Shown: positions 26,371 to 35,262 of the stretch, in pieces
Position numbering within the stretch: the stretch's first letter is position 1
How the letters are laid out: every line of letters begins with the position of its first letter
DNA from: Eubacterium sp.
Lineage (GTDB): Bacteria; Bacillota; Clostridia; Lachnospirales; Lachnospiraceae
NCBI GenBank assembly: GCA_017634475.1
Contig: JAGBNH010000099.1
Span: forward strand, 1 to 46,103
Direction: 5' to 3'
Length of the DNA stretch: 46,103 nucleotides
Position numbers and translations under genes: made by a program
The notes under the pieces: generated by a model
Seen by the model: the letters and a program-made list of their open reading frames with translations, nothing else
Database searches by the model: none
What the model was told of the DNA's origin: nothing

Positions 26371-26479
26371 AAGATCCTTCGGGCTGAAGCCCTCAGGATG
26401 ACAACCTGTTTTTCACGATGGTACTTTTTTAAGATCCTTCGGGCTACGCCCTCAGGATGACAACCTGTTAGGATGACAA
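26371..26479. repeat. Two 60-bp-spaced copies of the dispersed palindromic repeat (GGAT type)
   Basis: AAGATCCTTCGGGCT...CCTCAGGATGACAACCTGTT occurs at 26371-26411 and 26431-26470, exactly 60 bases apart. A partial AGGATGACAA follows at 26470-26479. Arms GATCCT and AGGAT pair around a GC-rich loop. The gap between the SpoIIE-phosphatase stop codon (26530) and dfx (26344) holds little else; the copies may act as terminators. Confidence 0.85.
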
Positions 26480-26529
26480 ACGATTTTCTCGCGATAGTGT
26501 TCCTCGCAGGACTCGCTTTTCTATTCAAG

Positions 26530-28440
26530 TCAACTGCCAAGATATCGGATGCAGAGCATGGTGAGGTCGTCAAACTGAGGTGCATCTCCGACGAATCCAT
26601 TGATCTCCTGTTCCAGATGCTTTATGGTATCCTCTGGGTTGAGCGAAGTATCCTGATTCAACACCTCCAGCATACGGTCGGTTCCGAACATTTCCTTTGC
26701 ACCGTTGGTGGCCTCGGGAGCACCGTCGGTATAGACCAGGAGTGTGCCCCCCGGTTCCATCTGAAGCTCATACTCCTTATACCGGCTCATGTCCATTCCG
26801 CCCAGAACAAAACCATGCTTGTCCCTGATCAATTCGTAATCGCCCTTAGCGCCCCGAAGGATCGGGAATTCATGTCCCGCACTGGAAGCGATGATCTTCC
26901 CGGTCTTCCGGTTCAGGATGCCGAACCAGGCCGTAACAAACATATCATACTGGTTGTTCTCGCAGAGTGTCTGATTGGTCCTGGTAAGGACCTCCGCAGG
27001 AGAGTACCCTGCCCTGGCGTACTGACGGATCAAAAGCTGTGAGATCATCATATAAAGAGAAGCAGGTACTCCCTTTCCGGATACATCGCCGATGGCCAGT
27101 CCCAGCCGGTCCTCACTGATCATAAAGAAATCGTACAGGTCGCCACCAACCTCCTTTGCAGGGTTCATGATGGCGTACAGCTCGAAATCCTTCTCCTTCG
27201 GAAATACCACCGGAAGCACGCCGCTCTGGATCTTGGACGCCAGCTCCAGCTCCGTAGCCACACGCTGACGTTCCCCGTTCAGCTGGGCATTTTCGTCATA
27301 ATACCGCTCGATCTCCACCGCCATTCTGGATACATCTTCCGCCAGTTCCTCGAACTCGTTCTGCGAACGGATCAGCTTCATCTTCTCCACAACCATCCGG
27401 CTGTCCTTGTTACGCATATACTCTCTTACGCCCTTCTGCACTTTGTTCAGCGGACGCACCGCATACCGATTGATAAAGAAGAACAGCATAGCTCCCATGG
27501 CGGCCAGGAATGCGCCTGCGATAACGGAAATGATCACCAGATTCCACATCAGATCCGAGTGGAAATCCGACCAGTCGTGCCAGAGCATGATTCCGCACCG
27601 GAGCTTACCATTGGCATACAGCGGGATACAACCGATATAATAATGGGTATTGTATTTTCCGTAATCAAAGCGTATAAACAGCGCCTCATTCTTTGTGCCC
27701 TGTCTGATGGCCCTCATCTTCTCCTGCAGCTCCATTTCCTCCACCAGAGCAAGGTCATCATCCCCCAGTCCGAAGCTCACATCATAAGGATCGGTTTCCG
27801 TTTCGGTTTCCGTTTCGGTTTCTATTTTGGTTTCCCCATCCGTATCTTCCTCGATCAGGCTGTTCAGCATGGCGCTTTCAATGGTGAAGTAATTAAATCC
27901 AAGATGCTCATCACTGAGATCCACCAGCATGGAGGATTCGTTCTCCAGGGCCCACTGACTGATGGCCACCTCTCCGACGATCCCCGAATAGGCCTCCATA
28001 GCGGCGATCAGCTGCTGATTCGGGCTCAGGCTCTCCAGTTCCTCTGATGTCTTCTTTTTGAAGTCCGGTTCACCGACGATATCCAGATAGAACTCACTAT
28101 CCATATCCATAGCCATTTCATCCGTAAGGCCGTTTACCTCTTGGTAATGCGCCTCCCAGTAATCCAGATACCAGTCATAAGCAGTATAATCCTTGATGTA
28201 TTTCCGTATGCGCTCCATGATGGGTTTCATGTATTCCTGCTTTGCTTCCAGATAGGTCCGGCTGCTTCCCTTAACCTGGATAAAAATGGATACACCTGTA
28301 ACAAAAAGAAAGATCAACCCAAAAAGGATCGTAAACTGGATCAGCAGACGTTTACGCTTTCCGGTTCTTGTATCCCTCAACTCTTCTTCCGGGTGATCCA
28401 TATCCGTATTTATTTCCTTCAGCTTTTCTTCTTTGCTCAT
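26530..28440 (-). CDS. Membrane sensor SpoIIE/RsbU-type serine phosphatase
   Basis: 636 residues. A first helix (about 30-52) is followed by an extracellular sensor region (55-280) and a second helix (about 283-307). A HAMP linker (RYAVRPLNKVQKGVREYM) and a short coiled coil lead to a PP2C SpoIIE domain (about 385-636). Metal-binding aspartates are present in EVGGDLYDFF, GDVSGKGVPASL, TDGAPEA and FDDLTML. Such proteins dephosphorylate anti-anti-sigma factors in partner-switching pathways; no partner gene is nearby. The sensor region carries a TETETETE tract near residue 208 encoded by GAAAC(C/G) hexamers. The start has GGAAGACAGG before ATG. It follows the two-component genes on the same strand. 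Confidence 0.93.
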   Translation of the reverse strand: MSKEEKLKEINTDMDHPEEELRDTRTGKRKRLLIQFTILFGLIFLFVTGVSIFIQVKGSSRTYLEAKQEYMKPIMERIRKYIKDYTAYDWYLDYWEAHYQEVNGLTDEMAMDMDSEFYLDIVGEPDFKKKTSEELESLSPNQQLIAAMEAYSGIVGEVAISQWALENESSMLVDLSDEHLGFNYFTIESAMLNSLIEEDTDGETKIETETETETETDPYDVSFGLGDDDLALVEEMELQEKMRAIRQGTKNEALFIRFDYGKYNTHYYIGCIPLYANGKLRCGIMLWHDWSDFHSDLMWNLVIISVIAGAFLAAMGAMLFFFINRYAVRPLNKVQKGVREYMRNKDSRMVVEKMKLIRSQNEFEELAEDVSRMAVEIERYYDENAQLNGERQRVATELELASKIQSGVLPVVFPKEKDFELYAIMNPAKEVGGDLYDFFMISEDRLGLAIGDVSGKGVPASLYMMISQLLIRQYARAGYSPAEVLTRTNQTLCENNQYDMFVTAWFGILNRKTGKIIASSAGHEFPILRGAKGDYELIRDKHGFVLGGMDMSRYKEYELQMEPGGTLLVYTDGAPEATNGAKEMFGTDRMLEVLNQDTSLNPEDTIKHLEQEINGFVGDAPQFDDLTMLCIRYLGS

Positions 28441-28526
28441 CCTGTCTTCCTGCTATACAATTTCCATGCTACTCAGGGAGTATTTTACACCAAACAGGCA
28501 GTTCGTGACAACCGTTTTCCAAAAAG

Positions 28527-29747
28527 CTATCCCTTTCGGAATACAGCAGTGATCCGGAACCGATCCTCCGTTACCTCGGCATATATATCTCCCTCCATGG
28601 CCTGCATCAGTTTCCTTGAGATAAAAAGCCCCAGTCCGCTTCCCTTTTCCTTCCGGGCATTGCTGCCGCGATAAAAGGAGTCGAAAATGTTGGGCAGCTC
28701 CCGTTCCGAAAGAGTACAGCCCGTATTCTCCACGGTGACCAGACGGCAGTCCTCCTCCTCGGCGAACCGGATGCGGATCCACCTTCCGTCTCCGTATTTC
28801 AGTGCATTTTCCATCAGGTTCTGCAGAACCTCCTGACTTCGTTCCCGGTCTCCCCGGATCAGACAGTCATCATGGGGATCAACGGAAAAATCGATCCGGC
28901 GCTCCGCGGCCTTCTCCTTATACAGTACTTCCAGCTGGGTGATCACCTCGGAGAGGTACCACTCCTCCTGCTTCACCTGGAAATCAAGGAAATCCTCTCT
29001 TGCAGTCTTCTGGATCTCCTCGATATACTGTTCAAGAAGCTCCGCGTTCCGCTGGATCCCCCGATAGGCCTCCTCCTTCTTCTCATCGGTCTCATACAGC
29101 CCGCTGGCAAGGGCTTTATTGTACAGATTTATGGCCGAAAGCGGAGTCTTGATATCATGGGACATGGTAAGGATCAGTGTCTTTTTTTCCTGCTCCATGG
29201 CAAGTCTTTTCGTTTTCTCTTCCTCCAGCTTCTCCCTCAGCATATCCATCCCCCAGAGAAACCGTCCGAAATACCGGTCCTTCTCCTCCTTCACCGGTAT
29301 GGACAGATTTCCCTTGGCCAGCTCCAGAGGCAGCTCGGAAATGTGCTGAAAGGGATTCAGTATCTTCTGTTTCACATAGATAAGGATCCCCAGGGTAAGA
29401 AGAAATACCAGAGCCCAGGACGTATTGACCACCATCAGAAAGGGGTTTACCTCTTTTTTGCCGGAATATACGATCCGGTAAAGGGTTCCATCCTTTCCCG
29501 GGGCCACCGTATAATCCTCATTGATGACCGACCGGGGATCATAGACCGAGATCTCTTTTATTGTGGTAAACCCGGTGATCTCCGGTATCACTCCCGATCT
29601 CAGAGCATTCCTTACCCTGCCGATCTCCACCCGATAGGTCAGATCATCGGCGGAATCAAAGGTACGCAAAAGAAGGAGGTTACTGCATAAAGCCAGCAGA
29701 ACCTCCACAAGGAAAATACTCAGAATGATCCATTTTCTCTTATGCAT
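28527..29747 (-). CDS. Two-component sensor histidine kinase
   Basis: 406 residues with two membrane helices (about 7-28 and 108-125) around an ~80-residue extracellular part. A HAMP-like linker (KILNPFQHISELPLELAKGN) follows, then HisKA with SHDIKTPLSAI (His near 197) and HATPase_c with N-box NLMENALKYGDG and G2 box GSGLGLFISRKL. The G1 box is altered (VENTG instead of DNG/DTG), seen in several active kinases of this group. It lies 17 bases after its response regulator gene. The start has GGGGAGAA before ATG. The signal is unknown. Confidence 0.94.
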   Translation of the reverse strand: MHKRKWIILSIFLVEVLLALCSNLLLLRTFDSADDLTYRVEIGRVRNALRSGVIPEITGFTTIKEISVYDPRSVINEDYTVAPGKDGTLYRIVYSGKKEVNPFLMVVNTSWALVFLLTLGILIYVKQKILNPFQHISELPLELAKGNLSIPVKEEKDRYFGRFLWGMDMLREKLEEEKTKRLAMEQEKKTLILTMSHDIKTPLSAINLYNKALASGLYETDEKKEEAYRGIQRNAELLEQYIEEIQKTAREDFLDFQVKQEEWYLSEVITQLEVLYKEKAAERRIDFSVDPHDDCLIRGDRERSQEVLQNLMENALKYGDGRWIRIRFAEEEDCRLVTVENTGCTLSERELPNIFDSFYRGSNARKEKGSGLGLFISRKLMQAMEGDIYAEVTEDRFRITAVFRKG

Positions 29748-29764
29748 TTCTCCCCATTTCTTAT

Positions 29765-30436
29765 CTATGCTTCAAATCTGTAGCCCACGCCCCAAACGGT
29801 AATGATATGCTCGGGCTTCTTCGGATCCGCCTCCAGCTTTTCCCTCAGCCATTTGATATGTACCGTCAGCGTCTGCAGCTCCGACTCGGAATCACTTCCC
29901 CACACATTATTAAAAAGATATTCCTTCTTCAGCGTAGTTCCCTCATGCTCCATCATAAGCTTCAGAAGAGCATACTCCTTTGCGGTAAGCTCTGCCGCCT
30001 TTCCCCCGTCAATGATCAGGCTTTCCGTCACCGTATTCAGGCGAAATGCACCGCAGACGATCTCGTCCAATTCAAACTTTCTGCGCATGATCCCCCGGAT
30101 CTTGGCCAGCAGGATATCGATATCATAAGGCTTTTCGATATAATCATCCGCCCCGATCCGAAGGCCCTTCAGCTGATCCTCCTTCCCGGTTCGGGCGCTG
30201 GTGATCAGCACATGGGTGTTGGCATTTTTACGCACCTCGGAAAGGACGGCGAAGCCATCCATATCCCCGGGAAGATTGATATCCAGGATCAGAAGCCTTG
30301 CTCCGTAGGTTTCATATATATGCAGGGCCTTCTCTCCTGTTTCTGCCGCACTTACGGTATACCCTTCCTTCCGAAGGAAGTCAGCCAGCAGTGCAGCGAT
30401 CTCCTTATGGTCCTCAATGATCAAAATGTCAAGCAT
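29765..30436 (-). CDS. OmpR-family response regulator
   Basis: 223 residues. The receiver domain (1-115) has acidic residues ED at 8-9, phospho-acceptor D52 in LLILDINLPG, and K102 in EKPYD. The C-terminal winged helix (about 128-222) has ELTAKEYALLKLMMEHEG and TVHIKWLREKLE, ending VGYRFEA. I start at ATG 30436 (MLDILIIEDHKE). The Shine-Dalgarno AAGGAG is about 12 bases away, rather far. It sits 52 bases after the DUF2264 gene and may be cotranscribed with that glycan operon, so it could sense or control it (inference). Confidence 0.93.
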   Translation of the reverse strand: MLDILIIEDHKEIAALLADFLRKEGYTVSAAETGEKALHIYETYGARLLILDINLPGDMDGFAVLSEVRKNANTHVLITSARTGKEDQLKGLRIGADDYIEKPYDIDILLAKIRGIMRRKFELDEIVCGAFRLNTVTESLIIDGGKAAELTAKEYALLKLMMEHEGTTLKKEYLFNNVWGSDSESELQTLTVHIKWLREKLEADPKKPEHIITVWGVGYRFEA

Positions 30437-30488
30437 ACAGCTCTGCCACTCCTTATGAATGCTTCCTCGCAACTGATATGTTACAGCT

Positions 30489-32561
30489 CTACAGGGAAAG
30501 ACTCCCCTCAATACCATCATAATCAATGATTTTCTTTACCCCGTCACGGAACAAGAGCTCCACCGGTCCATATGCTCCGGTACCGTACCGGTCATGAAAG
30601 CAGAGCTCCTTCAGGGGGAACACCTCTTCATCCGTAAAGGGAATATGGTCCTCTCCGGTGATCACCTGCGAGACCAGCACATACGGTTCGCTGGCGTCGT
30701 ACTGGTGACACAGGGACATTTTCGCAAAAATGATCAGAGAGTATTCGCTGTCGGGATTCGTGCCCCTGCTCCGGATCAGATCCAGCTCTTCCCAGCCGGT
30801 GTAAACGGTCATGGCAAGCTTTCTCTCCTGTCCGGTATGATCCCGTCCATACAGAAGGATCGCCTTCGCCCCATCATTCGTTCTGTGTTCAACCCTGGTA
30901 CCGTTGTCCGGGAACCCGAAGGAACCCAACGTGAATTCCACCGGCCGGATGGGAAGCCGGATCCTGTCTGCCCGGAGGATCCCGTTTCTCACCGGAAGAT
31001 CCGCCAGATTCAGCGCCTGGATCCAGTGCTCCTCGGTCTTTATATCATAATCAAAAAACAGTCTCCGGTACAGTACCCCCTGCTTTTCTCCTCCCCAAAG
31101 CACCGCATTTCCTCTGCTGTAGGTGCCGGAGGTCAGATCATGCAGCACATACTGCCGTGACTCCACATCCTCTCTCTGCTTCCCATTCTCCACAGGAGAT
31201 GCTTCCCAGGGATATTTTGTATGAAAGCAGAGCTTGGCATAATTCCACATGCCATGCCGGTCACCGGGCTGCTTCATCACCTTGCCGGTACGGAGTATGG
31301 TTTCTCCCGTGGCCTCGTGATTGGTGATACAGAGGGCCGGTCCGTTCAGTACCGTTTCCAGCACCTCTCCCTTCTTCAGCTTCGCCCAGTCTCCTTCGTT
31401 TTCCCTGGCGGTCCAGAAGGGATGCTCCTTGGGAAGATGCAGCGCCAGAAAGGCCTTACCCAGCCAGAACGGGGACTCTGCACAGGAATAGCCCTGCACC
31501 AGCGGTGTAAACTGCCCATAGAAGCCCAGGGATGGGATCCCGTTGATCAGAAAATCGTCCCGGGTAAGGAACTGAAGCAGTGCTCCGGAACAGATCCTTC
31601 TGGACCAGCCGGGATCCGCCGCGGGATTCTTAAGCAGGAAATTCCCGTCAAAGGCACTGGTTGCCGCATTCCGGTAAATATTGCTTCTTCCCCACATATT
31701 GATAAAGCCGTCACGGTCCATAAACCTGCCGTAGGTCTCCATCAGCGTATTGGAGTTTGCCTCAAATGCCCTGGCAAGCTCCGGTGCATGGTCATATCCC
31801 CACCAGAGGTTCCAAAGGGGCGCATAGAACTGAAACGCCCAGCAGGAATAATAGTCGAAGCTGTGACCGTCTCTGTACCAGCCGTCTCCTGCGTAATAAG
31901 AAAGAATGGCCTGGGCATGATCATACATGATCCGTTCATCGATGGGGTAGCCCTCCATGGCAAGGAAGGCCAGATCCAGCATATTGAACAGCCGCCAGTT
32001 CTGGGGCACCGTATCATGAATGGCATAATCCATGAGAAGATCGGCGATCTGCTGCTTTTCCTCTGCGGAATAGGTCGCCCAGATCTCTTCTCTGCAGGCC
32101 CAGAGGCCGATGACCAGCGCGCAGGTTTCCACGGTCTGCTGGAAGAAGACGAAGCCCGATAATCCCAGCATTTCCTTTAGTCCACTGTAGGTTCCCACAT
32201 ATTCCGTATCTCCGGGCGTGCAGGCCCTGAGGATATGATCCCTGTAATATTCCGTAACCGGGATATCCGCCAGAGTAAGCTTGGGATCATCATGGATCAG
32301 CACCGAACCGATCAGAAAGGAACGGGTAAGTCCCTCAAAGATCTCCGCTCTTCTCTGCCGGTCCTGTTCCTTCTCCGGATCCCTGAGGTGCGGATACGTT
32401 ACCTCTGTTTCCGCCCTGGGCATTACGAGCGGCATGGACTTGTCGGTCAGATTTCCGAACACTCCCCCGAGCAGATATTTTCCCGCATCGATCCAGCTGT
32501 CCCGTGTAAGCCCGGTAAAGGGGCTAAGGCTAAAATCCGTATGTTTGGGTATATATGTCAT
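30489..32561 (-). CDS. DUF2264 family protein, probable glycan-active enzyme
   Basis: This 690-residue protein has no signal peptide and is expected to be cytoplasmic. The N-terminal half fits DUF2264, with SPFTGLTRDSWIDAGKYLL near the start, the PQNWRLFNMLDLAFL region, FDYYSCWAFQFYAPLWN and FMDRDGFINMWGRSNIYR. These suggest an alpha/alpha toroid. The C-terminal ~250 residues look like beta-rich accessory domains. From memory, some DUF2264 relatives were classed as beta-glucuronidases, but I am not sure this applies here. It follows the GH88 gene by 11 bases, and its AAGGAG overlaps the GH88 stop codon, so the two are translationally coupled and should act on the same uronic-acid glycan. The start is ATG 32561. 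Confidence 0.85.
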   Translation of the reverse strand: MTYIPKHTDFSLSPFTGLTRDSWIDAGKYLLGGVFGNLTDKSMPLVMPRAETEVTYPHLRDPEKEQDRQRRAEIFEGLTRSFLIGSVLIHDDPKLTLADIPVTEYYRDHILRACTPGDTEYVGTYSGLKEMLGLSGFVFFQQTVETCALVIGLWACREEIWATYSAEEKQQIADLLMDYAIHDTVPQNWRLFNMLDLAFLAMEGYPIDERIMYDHAQAILSYYAGDGWYRDGHSFDYYSCWAFQFYAPLWNLWWGYDHAPELARAFEANSNTLMETYGRFMDRDGFINMWGRSNIYRNAATSAFDGNFLLKNPAADPGWSRRICSGALLQFLTRDDFLINGIPSLGFYGQFTPLVQGYSCAESPFWLGKAFLALHLPKEHPFWTARENEGDWAKLKKGEVLETVLNGPALCITNHEATGETILRTGKVMKQPGDRHGMWNYAKLCFHTKYPWEASPVENGKQREDVESRQYVLHDLTSGTYSRGNAVLWGGEKQGVLYRRLFFDYDIKTEEHWIQALNLADLPVRNGILRADRIRLPIRPVEFTLGSFGFPDNGTRVEHRTNDGAKAILLYGRDHTGQERKLAMTVYTGWEELDLIRSRGTNPDSEYSLIIFAKMSLCHQYDASEPYVLVSQVITGEDHIPFTDEEVFPLKELCFHDRYGTGAYGPVELLFRDGVKKIIDYDGIEGSLSL

Positions 32562-32572
32562 GTTTCGTCTCC

Positions 32573-33916
32573 TTACCAGATAAATAGTTCCTTTCCGGTG
32601 AGCTTCCACACAGCCTCAATATAATAGTAATCACCGTAAATGATGGGAAATTCATGTTCTTCATCGTGATATGCCGCGGTGCAGCAGGTCAGCAGTTCGT
32701 CGTGCTCCGGATCGTAATCGCAGCTCTCCCGGTTTAGGGCTTCCAGCAGTTTTATGGCGGCGGTACGGTACTTTGATCCCCGCTCCTCGGCGATGTCGGG
32801 GGCCAGGGACAAGGGCAGGATTCTTCGGTCGCTGCGCTCAGACTGGGATGGGGATAAGATTCTTCGGTCGCTGCGCTCAGACTGGGATGGGAATAAGATT
32901 CTTCGGTCGCTGCGCTCCCTCAGAATGACAGCCGAAGACAGTGCTCCTCCGATCTGGTCAGCAGCGGGATCCTGTAATTCACTTGTCTCTGAATGCCCTG
33001 AAAAGAGCCCGGCGAGGGTGAGCAGGCCGCAGGCGGCGATGGCGGCTGCGGTGTCATCTCTCCAGGTCACTTCTGCCGGCTGGTCAAAATCCACCGGGAT
33101 CAGACCGTTTTCCGGGATACGTTCGATGAACCGGTCCGCCACCTTACATGCGGTGGTAAGGAAGCGTTCCTCCCCCGTATGCAGATACGACAGCGCAAAG
33201 CCGTACAGCGCCCAGGTCTGTCCCCGTGTCCAGGATGAGCCCTCTCCCATTCCCTGTCCGCCATAATCCCGCAGATATTCACCTGTTTCCGGGTCAAAGC
33301 CTACAATATGCCGTACCGAGCCATCCTCCCGGATAAAATGCTTCGATACTGTATCCGCATGGGCAACGGCGATGGCCTTAAATCTGGGATCCTTCAGCTC
33401 TTCTGAAGCAAAATAAAGCAGGGCCAGGTTCATCATACAATCAATAATTGCCCAGCCACGGGTATCCCTTCCGTCTCCCCAGTCATTCCAGGCACGGATA
33501 AAACGGCCGTTGGGATTGAAACGGCCGGCCAGGGCATTTGCGGCAATCAGCGCCCGGTTACGGGACTGTTCATTTCCGGTGAGACGGTAGTCCGCCACAG
33601 CTGTGGGAAGCCACCGAAAGCCACCGTCATGATCCATTCCGTTATAGTTCATGAAGACCAGATCCAGTTTATCTTCCGTGTCACGTGCATTTTCCAGGAA
33701 CAGTTCCTCCCCTGTGGCGTGGTACAGCTGCCACATCATACCGCCCCAGAAGCCGTTGGTCCACCAGCTCACCTTCTCCTTCGACGACCAGTCATCAAAA
33801 ACATGCGGGGAGACCGTGGTATAGGGTATCTTACCACGGTTTCTCCCCGCTACTATTCGTTCTTTATTGATGATCTTATCGGCGACCTTGTCCCACATTT
33901 CCAGATCCTGTTTCAT
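32573..33916 (-). CDS. GH88 unsaturated glucuronyl hydrolase with in-frame repeat insertion
   Basis: This 447-residue cytoplasmic enzyme of the alpha/alpha-barrel type hydrates 4,5-unsaturated uronic acids released by polysaccharide lyases. Family motifs include WTNGFWGGMMWQLY, MDHDGGFRWLP and AWNDWGDGRDTRGWAIIDCM (with the catalytic aspartate), GSSWTRGQTWALYGFALSY, and YGDYYYIEAVWKLTG. Residues about 329-366 are foreign: three 13-residue units (ERSDRRILFPSQS type) encoded by copies of the dispersed palindromic repeat, placed in a loop between two barrel helices. The frame stays open, so the enzyme may still work. The start is ATG 33916, with GGGGGA upstream; a TTG at 33955 has no Shine-Dalgarno. 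An extended -10 promoter lies at the adjoining IS element boundary. Confidence 0.92.
   Translation of the reverse strand: MKQDLEMWDKVADKIINKERIVAGRNRGKIPYTTVSPHVFDDWSSKEKVSWWTNGFWGGMMWQLYHATGEELFLENARDTEDKLDLVFMNYNGMDHDGGFRWLPTAVADYRLTGNEQSRNRALIAANALAGRFNPNGRFIRAWNDWGDGRDTRGWAIIDCMMNLALLYFASEELKDPRFKAIAVAHADTVSKHFIREDGSVRHIVGFDPETGEYLRDYGGQGMGEGSSWTRGQTWALYGFALSYLHTGEERFLTTACKVADRFIERIPENGLIPVDFDQPAEVTWRDDTAAAIAACGLLTLAGLFSGHSETSELQDPAADQIGGALSSAVILRERSDRRILFPSQSERSDRRILSPSQSERSDRRILPLSLAPDIAEERGSKYRTAAIKLLEALNRESCDYDPEHDELLTCCTAAYHDEEHEFPIIYGDYYYIEAVWKLTGKELFIW
32819..32930. repeat. Three in-frame copies of the dispersed palindromic repeat inside GH88
   Basis: Two perfect-length 39-bp units (32819-32857, 32858-32896) differ at one base. 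A third copy (32897-32930) has the full ending CCCTCAGAATGACA. The core is GATTCTTCGGTCGCTGCGCT. The 39-base period keeps the reading frame and adds 13 residues per unit. Confidence 0.95.
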
Positions 33917-33969
33917 CCATAAATCCCCCGCGTTCCTGACTGCCGTATAGGCCAATGATCTCAGCCACG

Positions 33970-33978
33970 ATTATACCA
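33970..33978 (-). promoter_or_regulatory. Extended -10 promoter at the IS edge, facing GH88
   Basis: On the minus strand TGG precedes a perfect TATAAT (33975-33970), 54 bases before the GH88 start. No good -35 is visible in the IS end, but an extended -10 can work without one. The T of the TG comes from the element boundary as I place it. Confidence 0.5.
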
Positions 33979-34140
33979 TCAAAGTGACATCCTCCCCCAC
34001 CTGAAGAGGTGGGGGCTTCCTCTCACCTGTCGGCGAGTTGTCGGTTCTCGTTCGATAGCACTAATGTGCTAAGCATAAGCGAGCTATCCCCGTGTGCCCC
34101 ACGGTTCATTATTTGTTTTTCCATATATTATGCGGAAACA
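33978..34140 (-). ncRNA. Probable TnpB omega (guide) RNA
   Basis: The region from the tnpB 3' end to the right end folds into successive hairpins on the minus strand: CCGTG/CACGG, TAGCAC-ATTA-GTGCTA within a CTCG/CGAG stem, and the terminal CCCCCACCT/AGGTGGGGG. In studied TnpB systems this part gives the scaffold, and the bases just outside the right end give the guide. Here the guide would begin GGTATAATCGTGGCTGAGAT (33977-33958), which is the GH88 promoter region itself. The 5' end of the RNA is unknown. Confidence 0.55.
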
Positions 34141-35246
34141 ATCCTCATGCCTTCATTTCTGATGTTAATCGCCGCGTTTATGTCTCGGTTATGATGCGCC
34201 CCGCAGTTCGGACAATTCCACTGTCTGACTGAAAGGCTTTTCACTTCCTCATTTACATAACCGCAACACGAACAGATCTGACTGCTGGCATAATACCTGT
34301 CTACCTTTACAAGCTTTTTTCCCTGCTCCTCCAGTTTATACTGCAAAAATGATACAAACATCCCCCATCCATTATCCGAAACCGATTTGCCAAACTTCAT
34401 TGTCTGCGACATTTTCTTCATATCAAGATCTTCCACACACACGCAGTCATAGCCATTGGTTATCTGTCTGGACTGCATGTGAAGAAAGTCCTTCCTCTGA
34501 TTTGCGATTTTTTCATGAAGTCTTGCAACTTTTATCCGTTGTTTGTTCCGATTATTCGATCCCTTCTGCATAAGCGAAAGTTTTCTTTGTTCCCTTTTCA
34601 GTTTCTTCTCTGCCTGTCTGTAGTATCCCGGATATGCGGGTTCATTTCCATTGCTGTCAATATATAATTCATGCATGGAATAATCCATCCCAAGATATGT
34701 AGCAATTTTCTTTTCGACAGTATTCGATTCATAAGCATATAATATACTGGCATAATACTTTCCGCAGGGCGTTCTGCTGATCGTCACGGATTTCAGTATG
34801 TATCCTTCCGGTATGACACGGTGCATTTTCACCTTCACCCTTCCGATCTTAGGCAACTTTAAAAAACCGTCTGCAATGTTTATGTTTCCATTAATGCATA
34901 TGGTTGAATAACTGTTTCGATTGCTTTTTTTAGATTTGAATCTCGGAAATCCTGTCTGCGGCAGGTGAAAAAAGTTTTGGAAGGCTGTATCAAGATGCCT
35001 CAGCGCCTGTTGAAGCGCTATGCTATCAACCTCCTTCAAGAATGTGTAGCCTTCTTCACTCTTCAGTTCTGCCATCTCTCTGGCGCACATTGTATATGTA
35101 ACGGTCGTCTTGTCTTCCTCGTACTGTTTGATCTTCCGATCCAACCATCGATTATATACAAATCTTACGCATCCAAATGTCTTCGATAACAAAACTGCCT
35201 GCTCCTGATTGGGATAGAGACGAAATTTAAACGCTTTGTTGGCCAT
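34128..35246 (-). CDS. tnpB: RNA-guided endonuclease TnpB
   Basis: This 372-residue protein is an ancestor-type relative of Cas12. The N-terminal part opens AFKFRLYPNQEQ. The RuvC-like nuclease has all three acidic residues: D188 (YLGMDYS), E272 (CVEDLDM) and D355 (HHNRDINAAIN). The zinc ribbon is C325-x2-C328 and C345-x2-C348. It is probably an active nuclease that cuts the empty donor site to keep the element in place. The start is the conserved MANKAFKFRLYP, 16 bases after tnpA. Confidence 0.95.
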   Translation of the reverse strand: MANKAFKFRLYPNQEQAVLLSKTFGCVRFVYNRWLDRKIKQYEEDKTTVTYTMCAREMAELKSEEGYTFLKEVDSIALQQALRHLDTAFQNFFHLPQTGFPRFKSKKSNRNSYSTICINGNINIADGFLKLPKIGRVKVKMHRVIPEGYILKSVTISRTPCGKYYASILYAYESNTVEKKIATYLGMDYSMHELYIDSNGNEPAYPGYYRQAEKKLKREQRKLSLMQKGSNNRNKQRIKVARLHEKIANQRKDFLHMQSRQITNGYDCVCVEDLDMKKMSQTMKFGKSVSDNGWGMFVSFLQYKLEEQGKKLVKVDRYYASSQICSCCGYVNEEVKSLSVRQWNCPNCGAHHNRDINAAINIRNEGMRIVSA

Positions 35247-35262
35247 ATCATGTTCCTCTGTA

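Noticed and set aside
32573..33955. GH88 as a pseudogene disrupted by repeat insertion
   Set aside because: The frame is open throughout and motifs on both sides of the insertion are complete, so it is called an intact gene with an insertion.
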